Positions 7,532 through 13,592 of a stretch of 64,000 nucleotides of DNA are shown here, one piece after another (positions within the stretch are counted from its first letter, which is position 1; every line of letters starts with the position of its first letter). The DNA is from a virus. The stretch covers positions 1 through 64,000 of the IMG/VR virus record IMGVR_UViG_3300009103_000007; one strand, given 5' to 3'. A program made the position numbers and the translations under genes. The notes under the pieces were generated by a model. That model searched no databases and was not told the origin of the DNA. It worked only from the letters and a program-made list of their open reading frames with translations.

Positions 7532-7835
7532 GGGGTGTAAAGGTATCGACAGGGTAAGGACAATAATGCGTGCAAGGCTGTGTGAGTGAGGTCACAGTAA
7601 AAACACTCAAAACTATAAATGCCAACGATGATGTTGAAATTTTCGAGGACTTTGCGCTTGCCGCATAGTTCTTGAGGAGGTTTTCCAGATACCTTCTTAA
7701 CCGAACATCTGGAATTGATATATTTGATAATTTATTTGCTAATTAACGGCTGTCTAGGGCCAGATCTAGACTAACCTTGTGAACGACGTATTGTTTGAGA
7801 TGTTCTGGACAGGAGTTCAATTCTCCTCACCTCCA
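7531..7835 (+). ncRNA. ssrA: Transfer-messenger RNA (tmRNA)
   Basis: The 5' end GGGGGTG (7531-7537) pairs with CACCTCC (7828-7834) to form the acceptor stem, followed by discriminator A7835. The T arm is AGGAG-TTCAATT-CTCCT. The messenger part encodes ANDDVEIFEDFALAA then TAG (7621-7668), a canonical ssrA degradation tag ending in ALAA, preceded by the usual A-rich resume region. It is a one-piece molecule, not permuted. CCA is not encoded after A7835 (AAT follows), so a CCA-adding enzyme would be needed. During infection it could rescue stalled ribosomes and tag products for Clp-type proteases; a ClpP-like gene is present at 21739. It directly precedes the cargo array. Confidence 0.93.
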
Positions 7836-7844
7836 AATCCACCC

Positions 7845-7892
7845 AAAACTTTGGGCGTTTCCACTGATGGAGATGTCCAAAGTTTTTTATTT
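7845..7892 (+). terminator. Intrinsic terminator after tmRNA
   Basis: Perfect 10-base inverted repeat AAAACTTTGG (7845-7854) / CCAAAGTTTT (7877-7886). The loop can extend the stem through TCCA/TGGA, and a T-rich run follows. It lies 10 bases after the tmRNA 3' end, as expected for its terminator. Confidence 0.7.
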
Positions 7893-7912
7893 TGCGGAGC
7901 ATTTGATAAATG

Positions 7913-7965
7913 AAAATAAACAATCCTTTCCTAACAACAAAGCAAAATAAAGGATTGTTTATTTT
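7913..7965 (+). terminator. Second strong hairpin (17-bp perfect inverted repeat)
   Basis: AAAATAAACAATCCTTT (7913-7929) is the exact reverse complement of AAAGGATTGTTTATTTT (7949-7965), with a 19-base loop. A run of T closes the 3' arm and of A opens the 5' arm, so it could terminate in both directions. It probably insulates the cargo array from tmRNA transcription. A short ATG ORF at 7910-7987 (25 codons) runs through it; I consider that ORF incidental. Confidence 0.6.
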
Positions 7966-8009
7966 GGAACAAAAGGTTTACACTTAGAGCCAAGTGGAGT
8001 AAATTTGTG

Positions 8010-8028
8010 ACTCTCGCCACCTCCACCA
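8010..8028 (+). repeat. tmRNA-3'-end-like repeat R1
   Basis: ACTCTCGCCACCTCCACCA, one mismatch from the R3/R4 form. It is followed by a conserved 30-base linker (ACTTTTCTTATTTTGGA, then ACTATTTAATAT) into the ATG at 8059. It looks like the T-stem 3' strand, acceptor 3' strand, discriminator and CCA of a tmRNA. Confidence 0.75.
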
Positions 8029-8058
8029 ACTTTTCTTATTTTGGAAACTATTTAATAT

Positions 8059-8979
8059 ATGAAACTTATAATGGAAAACTGGAGAAAGTATTTAATAAAA
8101 GAAGAATTGTCCACACAAATATTTCCGGATTCGCCACTCGTCGCCATAAATCGCCCGGAAAAAATTCTTGCTCACTTTCCAAATGATGACCCCGAAGAAA
8201 TCGAAATACAAATCCGACTCCAGAATTATTTTAATGACTACAACAATCGCTTAGCACCCAGCCGGCTCAATATGATTCAGGAACTCAGCGTGCTTTTCAA
8301 CCGCTTCTTCGATGCAAGAAAGGACGTCGATGCTTCTAAGCCGAACTACCCGGGCACATATTCGAGAGAGTACGGTGATCCCCAATTTGGTCGACCATGG
8401 GAAGGAACCTTGGATATACATCCGAACCCGGAAGAGCGACCCGAGTATCGCCGAACAAGACGCCTCTACGGTTCTGAAGTTTTATGGGAATTTAGAAAAA
8501 GAGTAGAACACATAATCAGAAATTACAGCACCGGCACCAAGAATACATGGACCAGAACGTTGAGCTCGGGAAATACAACATTCAATATCTGGAAAGAAGT
8601 GAACGAATACGTCAACGAAGCCGCCAGGATAGCCAATGCCTGGGGAGGAGATCTTAAGTCAGTGTACCACGGCCCGCGGAGGGATCGCCAAGCTTGGAGG
8701 CCGGCCGCCGAAGAATACACAAAAGAAAAGTTAGCTGAATGGCAATCAAAACTGGAGCAACTGAAGATTGAAATTTATGAAAATCTTCAGACCGGATATC
8801 AGAAGTTACAAACAGAATTGGGGCCACTTATAAGAAAAGCACTAGAAGGACGCGTCGCTATGGCTATACCCACACCAGGCCAAGGAGAGATATCAATTTC
8901 GGATGAAGTTGGCGGTCTATCATTTCCCGATGATGCAATCGGAGGAGGAGTAGATTTTCAATTCGATCCAAAGAAATAG
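8059..8979 (+). CDS. Putative packaged cargo protein with MKLIMENW leader, 306 aa
   Basis: Begins MKLIMENWRKYLIKE-ELS, the shared leader, with I-K-E at the predicted cut. The rest is rich in charged residues and helical, with many Arg/Tyr/Pro residues between 90 and 150 and a probable coiled coil at about 215-265. No catalytic motif is recognised. Repeat R1 and the common GGA-ACTATTTAATAT linker precede the ATG; repeat R2 follows the stop by about 20 bases. The unit therefore looks like one cassette: element, leader, unrelated body, element. Confidence 0.65.
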   Translation: MKLIMENWRKYLIKEELSTQIFPDSPLVAINRPEKILAHFPNDDPEEIEIQIRLQNYFNDYNNRLAPSRLNMIQELSVLFNRFFDARKDVDASKPNYPGTYSREYGDPQFGRPWEGTLDIHPNPEERPEYRRTRRLYGSEVLWEFRKRVEHIIRNYSTGTKNTWTRTLSSGNTTFNIWKEVNEYVNEAARIANAWGGDLKSVYHGPRRDRQAWRPAAEEYTKEKLAEWQSKLEQLKIEIYENLQTGYQKLQTELGPLIRKALEGRVAMAIPTPGQGEISISDEVGGLSFPDDAIGGGVDFQFDPKK

Positions 8980-8998
8980 TTTATTTGGGACTTTGATT

Positions 8999-9011
8999 GC
9001 CACCTCCACCA
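8999..9011 (+). repeat. tmRNA-3'-end-like repeat R2
   Basis: GCCACCTCCACCA, the acceptor/CCA part of the element; the upstream T-stem part is degenerate here (GATT in place of CTCC). It is followed by AACTTTTCTC and, 40 bases on, GGAGACTATTTAAAATATG, where that ATG opens only an 8-codon frame before the real start at 9087. Confidence 0.65.
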
Positions 9012-9086
9012 ACTTTTCTCTTATTTGGAACTAATTACAATAAGGAGACTATTTAAAATATGAGAGAAAAAGGAGAAAATCTTTAA

Positions 9087-9323
9087 ATGAAAGTTACAAA
9101 GCAGTATTTAAGAAAGTTAATTAAAGAAGAGGTTGCTAAATCTCTGAATGAATCCGACTTGGCAACACCGGAGGCCCAACTTCAATACGTCAAAAGAGAG
9201 TTAGGTCAAATGCTATTTAATAAGGGCGCGCCCGCTTGGAGTCGACTCCCAGACCTCTGGGTCAAACTTGAAGATATCGCCACGAAGATAGGTGTAGAAC
9301 TACGAGGAAATTCAGCGCGCTAA
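9087..9323 (+). CDS. Small putative packaged protein, tandem L-x-E leader
   Basis: A 78-residue protein beginning MKVTKQYLRKLIKE-EVAKSLNE-SDL. It has two successive (L/I)xE sites at residues 12-14 and 20-22 in a basic amphipathic helix, a second leader type that resembles the internal-start segment at 855. The remainder is one or two helices with no known motif. AAAAAGGAG precedes the ATG. It is flanked by repeats R2 and R3. Confidence 0.6.
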   Translation: MKVTKQYLRKLIKEEVAKSLNESDLATPEAQLQYVKRELGQMLFNKGAPAWSRLPDLWVKLEDIATKIGVELRGNSAR

Positions 9324-9326
9324 ATA

Positions 9327-9345
9327 ACTCCCGCCACCTCCACCA
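9327..9345 (+). repeat. tmRNA-3'-end-like repeat R3
   Basis: ACTCCCGCCACCTCCACCA, identical to R4 and, as I recall the E. coli ssrA 3' end, differing from it at one position. It starts 4 bases after a stop codon. The conserved downstream linker is lost; the promoter of the next gene takes its place. Confidence 0.75.
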
Positions 9346-9354
9346 ACTTTTTAC

Positions 9355-9383
9355 TTTACATTTAGATAAAATTGTTTTATACT
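9355..9383 (+). promoter_or_regulatory. Strong sigma70-like promoter for the barrel protein
   Basis: TTTACA (9355-9360), a 17-base spacer and TATACT (9378-9383), both close to consensus. The expected start is near 9390, leaving a leader of about 28 bases that contains GATAGGAG before the ATG at 9418. Confidence 0.65.
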
Positions 9384-9417
9384 GTTCCTAACATTAAAAA
9401 AAGATAGGAGTATATAA

Positions 9418-9966
9418 ATGTTAAAGAAAGTAATTTTAGTAGCAACAGTAATGTTCGCAACTTTGGCACTCGCTGGGTACCCACAAGCAGAAGCCCACCC
9501 AACAGATAAAGAGGGTGTCAAGAAATGGACAAAGAGGTCAGGTCTCAGATTAGGTTATGTTTATGCCAATAAGGCTGATGAACCTGACGCAGATGGCGAG
9601 GAGTCAAAACTTAACAGCCCTCATATGTTCACGATGGGATTCGAACTACAACAATGTATGCCAGGGGGAGATTGGCTGGACGTTTTGTTTATTCAGAATG
9701 TGAGTATTACTGGCCTTGACCAGAGTGTCGTGTCACCATCGGCTCGGGTACTAGTTGGGTTTGAAATTGACAAATCAGTTCAATTAGCAGTCGGTCCTCA
9801 GTTATCATTCCACGACCCATCAGGAGAAGACAAGTATGTTCATCTTACAGCTGCCATAGGCTACACGATGGATGCCGGTGTATTTAGTGTACCGGTTCAC
9901 TTGAGCTTTGTGCCTGACGTCAACAATTATTGGGCAACAGCCATCACTACCGGTGTAAACTGGTAA
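9418..9966 (+). CDS. Secreted outer-membrane beta-barrel-like protein
   Basis: A 182-residue protein with a classical signal peptide (MLKKVILVATVMFATLALAG..AEA, predicted cut near residue 26). The mature part has alternating hydrophobic stretches (LRLGYVY, MFTMGFEL, SARVLVGFEI, VQLAVGPQLSF, VHLTAAIGYTM, VPVHLSF) and ends TGVNW with a terminal aromatic residue, as do many outer-membrane barrels. No specific family is recognised. It has no packaging leader, has its own sigma70-like promoter and lies between repeats R3 and R4, so it is a different kind of passenger from its neighbours. Remodelling of the host envelope or superinfection exclusion would be plausible; this is inference. Confidence 0.65.
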   Translation: MLKKVILVATVMFATLALAGYPQAEAHPTDKEGVKKWTKRSGLRLGYVYANKADEPDADGEESKLNSPHMFTMGFELQQCMPGGDWLDVLFIQNVSITGLDQSVVSPSARVLVGFEIDKSVQLAVGPQLSFHDPSGEDKYVHLTAAIGYTMDAGVFSVPVHLSFVPDVNNYWATAITTGVNW

Positions 9967-9973
9967 ACAAATA

Positions 9974-9992
9974 ACTCCCGCCACCTCCACCA
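9974..9992 (+). repeat. tmRNA-3'-end-like repeat R4
   Basis: ACTCCCGCCACCTCCACCA, identical to R3. It is followed by ACTTTTCTTACTTTGGAG then ACTACTTAATAT and the ATG at 10023, matching the R1 and R5 linkers with single substitutions. Confidence 0.75.
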
Positions 9993-10022
9993 ACTTTTCT
10001 TACTTTGGAGACTACTTAATAT

Positions 10023-10340
10023 ATGAAACATAAACTTATAATGGAAAACTGGAAGAAGTTTTTAACAGAGGAACACTCAGATCAGCAGAAATACGAACTT
10101 GGCCGCCGTTGGTCACAACAGGAGATGGAAGACCAACATGACATCGCACCTGATTGGCTAGATGATGCATACGAAGTGACGGTCGCCATGCAAAAATCTG
10201 GAGAAATAGCCTCCGGTACACCACCAGAAGAATTAGCAAAAAAGTATTCTTCCGGAAATTTAGAATTAGAAAAATTTCTGATTGTTAACATAATGCTTCA
10301 TCGCCTAAGAGGTAATCTTGGAGACAGGGGTTTAGCATAA
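10023..10340 (+). CDS. Putative packaged cargo protein with MKLIMENW-type leader, 105 aa
   Basis: Begins MKHKLIMENWKKFLTE-EHS. Compared with the other copies, an AAACAT hexamer is inserted after the second codon, adding two residues. The cut site is L-T-E. The body is acidic and helical, with no known motif. The TAA stop shares its last base with the first base of repeat R5, so the cassette boundary is immediately at the gene end. Confidence 0.65.
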   Translation: MKHKLIMENWKKFLTEEHSDQQKYELGRRWSQQEMEDQHDIAPDWLDDAYEVTVAMQKSGEIASGTPPEELAKKYSSGNLELEKFLIVNIMLHRLRGNLGDRGLA

Positions 10341-10358
10341 CCCCCGCCACCTCCACCA
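10340..10358 (+). repeat. tmRNA-3'-end-like repeat R5
   Basis: ACCCCCGCCACCTCCACCA, one mismatch from R3/R4. It is followed by ATTTTTCTTATTTTGGAG then ACTATTTAATAT and the ATG at 10389. R1, R4 and R5 are similar from the element through the first dozen codons of the next gene. Confidence 0.75.
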
Positions 10359-10388
10359 ATTTTTCTTATTTTGGAGACTATTTAATAT

Positions 10389-11435
10389 ATGAAACTTATA
10401 ATGGAAAATTGGCGCCAGTTCATAATTGAGTCTGATTACCGCTCGCGCGCTGTTTATATGAAGGCTCGTGATAATACTAAATATGCTTATATTTTCGGCA
10501 CTGTCTCAGGCAAGGTCCTTGAGGCAAAAAATGAAACAGACATGTACTATGGCGCATCAATGCCAAAGCCCATAATGGCTTTAGCTCACATGAAGAAGTT
10601 CCGAAATGCGGAAGAGGGATCCCTCAAAAAACTGACAGACGAGGAGCTGAAAGGTTTGTTGAATTATGTTGGATACGGCGCCCACGCAAGCAATGCAGTA
10701 AATAAGAGAATTATAGCAAAGGTTTCAGATAAGGAAGCTACAGATTTCATCGCGAGTACTGGAATAGCTTCGAACATTTCCAGTGAAGAACATCCGATGG
10801 GTCAGGACGCCCCGCGGGACAAGTCAGCCGCTTACGAAAAAGATGTAAAGAAGAAGGGCCGTTATATCACGAAACCAAAAAAAATGACGATTAAGCGCGG
10901 ATCCTTCCGGAACAAACAAACTCCACTGCAATTTTTCAATTTTTTAACATTTTTGTATAAAACTCGTAAAATGTTTTCAACTCAATCTCACGCGGATCCT
11001 CAAATTAATGAATTTAATAAAATTATGAGTATTATGAGGAGAGATTATTTTGGGGTAAATAAGCGCGACCGAGAAAATCAGGGGTTTGAGTTTATAAAGA
11101 AGTATTTAAACCACAAAGGCATAAAGGTATCTAAAGTGTATGGCAAAGGCGGCCGCGCCGCAGGTTCACTAAACTATGGCATCATAATAGATGATAAATG
11201 GATATTCTCAATATATACAGACTTTACAGCCGGCGCATGGAAACCTAAAAAAACCCACGAAAAAGATAAGTCGAAAAGAAGTCACTGGGCAACACACTCC
11301 GGACCAACAAGCCGAAGAAAACCCAGAAACAAATATGTCAAGATTATAAAAATAGGAGGAGAAAGATGGGAAGTGGGGGAAAGCAAGCTCCGATTGGTAG
11401 AGATTATAGCCAAAGTAATGAGTCGAAACACATGA
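10389..11435 (+). CDS. Packaged serine DD-peptidase/beta-lactamase-fold protein
   Basis: Leader MKLIMENWRQFIIE-SDY with I-I-E at the predicted cut. The body has the motif order of class A beta-lactamases and low-molecular-mass DD-peptidases: S57-M-P-K60 followed by PIMALAHMKKF (SxxK helix), a helix with HASNAVN near 99-105 where SDNxAxN would be expected, and K253-G-G followed by SLNYGIII and WIFSIYTDF (KTG strand). The second motif is degenerate, so activity is not assured. There is no signal peptide. With the packaging leader it would be delivered with the DNA, possibly acting on peptidoglycan. The 3' end overlaps the next gene by 70 bases. Confidence 0.65.
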   Translation: MKLIMENWRQFIIESDYRSRAVYMKARDNTKYAYIFGTVSGKVLEAKNETDMYYGASMPKPIMALAHMKKFRNAEEGSLKKLTDEELKGLLNYVGYGAHASNAVNKRIIAKVSDKEATDFIASTGIASNISSEEHPMGQDAPRDKSAAYEKDVKKKGRYITKPKKMTIKRGSFRNKQTPLQFFNFLTFLYKTRKMFSTQSHADPQINEFNKIMSIMRRDYFGVNKRDRENQGFEFIKKYLNHKGIKVSKVYGKGGRAAGSLNYGIIIDDKWIFSIYTDFTAGAWKPKKTHEKDKSKRSHWATHSGPTSRRKPRNKYVKIIKIGGERWEVGESKLRLVEIIAKVMSRNT

Positions 11436-12055
11436 AGGGTCCAACCATCAAAGAAGTGTCGGGCGGGTGGATTGGTTATTATATATGGAGAATACATAGA
11501 GACTATACAAAAATTGAGAAGTTAGCTGAAGAGAATTATAGCACGTCTCACTTACCTCAAAATGTGAGTAAAAGAAACCCCTCTGAACAAAGGGAATTCC
11601 GCGATATTATAGATTATAAAAGAGAAGCTTTCAGGCATATCTTGGCTGCAGCTTGGTTTGAATATCATTATTCACTATTACCCACTCGCGCCCTCGGCAT
11701 TGCAAAAGAGAAAGTAGACTTATTAAAGCAGAAAATTAAAGAATTTTTAGGAAAAAAATCAAACAGAAAAAGATTTAAACGCTTACAAGAGATGGATTTG
11801 GCAAATAATGAAGCTGGCCTTAGTCTGGCGAAAAGCATTCTCGATTTGGGCGCCAATCGTAGGACGTTTAGCTTGCCTGACGTGGCCCTCATGGTTCATG
11901 GTTTAATTGAGAAAGGTGAGTTCTATGTTGCAGGTGGTAAAATGAAATATAATGCTCTGGTCGCGTGGAGGGCCCAACAAAAGCGCATCAAAATGACAGT
12001 TAGCGGCGACAAAAACCCAAGAGAAACTGGAATTATAAAGAAAAAAAAGAATTAA
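11366..12055 (+). CDS. Basic hypothetical protein, 229 aa
   Basis: The start at 11366 is preceded by GGAGGAGAAAG, a very strong ribosome site, although it lies 70 bases inside the upstream gene; an alternative ATG at 11432 has a poor site. The product is basic and helical (KEKVDLLKQKIKEFLGKKSNRKRFKRLQEMD), ends in a Lys-rich tail, and has no leader of the L-x-E type, signal peptide or recognised motif. It lies between two cargo genes and may be co-translated with the beta-lactamase-like protein. Its function is unknown. Confidence 0.6.
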   Translation: MGSGGKQAPIGRDYSQSNESKHMKGPTIKEVSGGWIGYYIWRIHRDYTKIEKLAEENYSTSHLPQNVSKRNPSEQREFRDIIDYKREAFRHILAAAWFEYHYSLLPTRALGIAKEKVDLLKQKIKEFLGKKSNRKRFKRLQEMDLANNEAGLSLAKSILDLGANRRTFSLPDVALMVHGLIEKGEFYVAGGKMKYNALVAWRAQQKRIKMTVSGDKNPRETGIIKKKKN

Positions 12056-12067
12056 TGGCTATAGATT

Positions 12068-13132
12068 ATGAGTAATGTTCAAGATATGAAAAGTGTTATG
12101 AAAGGCTGGAGAGGGTACTTGAATGAGGCTTTTTATACTGTTCGCCGCGGCGACAATCTGGCCAAGATAGTTAAGTTTATAAACTCTCAATTCGAAGATG
12201 AAAATCTTGATGTTGAGGGGCTACTAAAGCTCAACCCACAAATAAAAAACAAAAATAAAATATATCCCGGCCAGAAAATCAGAGTCACTCGAAAAGACGC
12301 AGCAGGGAAGTTGGGGAAATATGAAAAAGATGAAGCTTATCAAGATAAGTCTGCAGAACTGGCCCAACATTTGGACAACCATGTGGACGAAATCTGGAAC
12401 CGCTCAATATCAACAGCCATTCATTTAGTATCTAAATACGCCTCACCCAATATTTCTGCGTTAACAAAGTGGGTTTCAACTGCTAGAGCGTCAAATCAGA
12501 TACAAGTAGATTATGAGGCCGCATTACCTGCCGATCGTTATGGTGAATGGATTTCAGGAAACAGGATCGGGAAATATCAATTGAAAGGGGCCAGTGAGAC
12601 TAATCCTCGTATGAGGGTTAACAAACTTTACTTTACGGGGGTGGTTGAGAAGATAATTTGGGCCATTGCTAATAATAATATGTTTGTTGAAATAACAGAT
12701 GTGATTAAAAAAGGAATAATAGATTTTATAGTGAATACAGTGGGGTATATACTATCTTTTACAATTGTTCACGAACTGACACATGCTGTACATAACCTGA
12801 AGTTAATACTTTATCTTAATAAACTGTCGACTTCCAAACGTATTAGTACGCTTGAGGGTATGAAAACGCCATCATTCGTTGCGCGGATGGAACTCGATTG
12901 TATTAAAAATGAAAAAGTTTTTTTAAGAAAGGCAGAACGGTACCGCTTTCAAATTATTGAAGACCTAAAGAATTGGATTGGCAAGTCTGAGACTGTCGCG
13001 CTCACCACAAAGGATCCTAAAGCATTAGAAAAAATGATGGCAACTCTTGCGCAGGAAATCGAAAAAGAAATAAAAAATGTAATGAGCTATAAACACGAAC
13101 AATTAAGTATATTGAAAAAGGAAGAAATTTAA
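12068..13132 (+). CDS. Packaged LysM-zincin, putative cell-wall peptidase
   Basis: The 20-residue leader ends KGWRGYLNE-AFY (L-N-E cut). Directly after it comes a LysM domain (YTVRRGDNLAKIVKFIN...LNPQIKNKNKIYPGQKIRV, about 22-75), a peptidoglycan-binding module. Further on, a hydrophobic helix leads to H235-E-L-T-H239, the HExxH zinc motif; E in RMELDCI is a possible third ligand. A charged helical tail closes the protein. The combination suggests a wall-bound metallopeptidase delivered from the head. The stop TAA overlaps the next ATG (TAATG), so the M15 peptidase after it is probably translationally coupled. Confidence 0.7.
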   Translation: MSNVQDMKSVMKGWRGYLNEAFYTVRRGDNLAKIVKFINSQFEDENLDVEGLLKLNPQIKNKNKIYPGQKIRVTRKDAAGKLGKYEKDEAYQDKSAELAQHLDNHVDEIWNRSISTAIHLVSKYASPNISALTKWVSTARASNQIQVDYEAALPADRYGEWISGNRIGKYQLKGASETNPRMRVNKLYFTGVVEKIIWAIANNNMFVEITDVIKKGIIDFIVNTVGYILSFTIVHELTHAVHNLKLILYLNKLSTSKRISTLEGMKTPSFVARMELDCIKNEKVFLRKAERYRFQIIEDLKNWIGKSETVALTTKDPKALEKMMATLAQEIEKEIKNVMSYKHEQLSILKKEEI

Positions 13133-13530
13133 TGAAATTGGAAGAAAATTTTGAACTATCAGAGTTCACATGCAGAGATGGCACTAGTGTTCCAGAGGAA
13201 TATATGGACAACGTCCGCATATTAGCTAAAAATCTGCAAGTGCTGAGAGATTGCACCGGTAGGCCCGTTAGGGTAATAAGTGGATATCGTTCTCCAAAAT
13301 ATAATACCAGTATTGGCGGAGCTCGACGCAGCCAACATATGCTAGCAAAGGCCGCAGATATTAAAATATCTGGCTTATCGCCACAAGAAATCAAAGATAT
13401 TATAGAGTGTCTAATATGTGAAGGGAAGATGGATAAGGGTGGTGTAGGTTTGTATACTACATTTGTTCATTATGATATCCGCGGCCGCAATGCTCGTTGG
13501 TATGGGAAAGGTGTCAAGGATGATAAATAA
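13132..13530 (+). CDS. M15-type peptidase, D,D-carboxypeptidase/endolysin-like
   Basis: A 132-residue compact enzyme of the peptidase M15A fold: SGYRSPKYN, then SQHMLAKAADI (His and Asp zinc ligands of the SxHxxGxAxD pattern), then GGVGLYTTFVHYDIR (H-x-D with the second His). This family cleaves D-Ala peptide bonds or cross-links and includes phage endolysins. It has no signal peptide, no packaging leader and no binding domain, so it is a candidate endolysin released by a holin, or a virion wall enzyme. It starts on the stop codon of the LysM-zincin. Confidence 0.8.
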   Translation: MKLEENFELSEFTCRDGTSVPEEYMDNVRILAKNLQVLRDCTGRPVRVISGYRSPKYNTSIGGARRSQHMLAKAADIKISGLSPQEIKDIIECLICEGKMDKGGVGLYTTFVHYDIRGRNARWYGKGVKDDK

Positions 13531-13545
13531 AATCTAAAAATTTAC

Positions 13546-13573
13546 TTGCTTTATAGTAAAATGTGCTTATAGT
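13546..13573 (+). promoter_or_regulatory. Candidate sigma70-like promoter for dnaK
   Basis: TTGCTT (13546-13551), a 16-base spacer and TATAGT (13568-13573), 20 bases before the dnaK ATG, with TGGAGG between. The -10 box is good and the -35 box partial. It is not a recognisable sigma32 heat-shock promoter. Confidence 0.45.
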
Positions 13574-13592
13574 ATTACTATGGAGGTAAGAA

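Noticed and set aside
7910-7987. 25-codon ORF through the 17-bp hairpin
   Set aside because: It is coded by the inverted repeat itself, has a poorly placed ribosome site and lies in a terminator-like region.
8010-10358. CRISPR array
   Set aside because: Five spaced repeats exist, but the intervals are 300-1000 bases and hold genes; the repeat is not CRISPR-like and no cas1/cas2 is present.
11366-11435. Frameshift joining the beta-lactamase-like gene to the next ORF
   Set aside because: The second gene has its own very strong ribosome site and the first already includes all expected motifs before its stop.
13522-13529. GATAAATA late-promoter box before dnaK
   Set aside because: It is formed by the last codons and stop (GAT AAA TAA) of the M15 gene; a sigma70-like promoter closer to dnaK explains the gap better.
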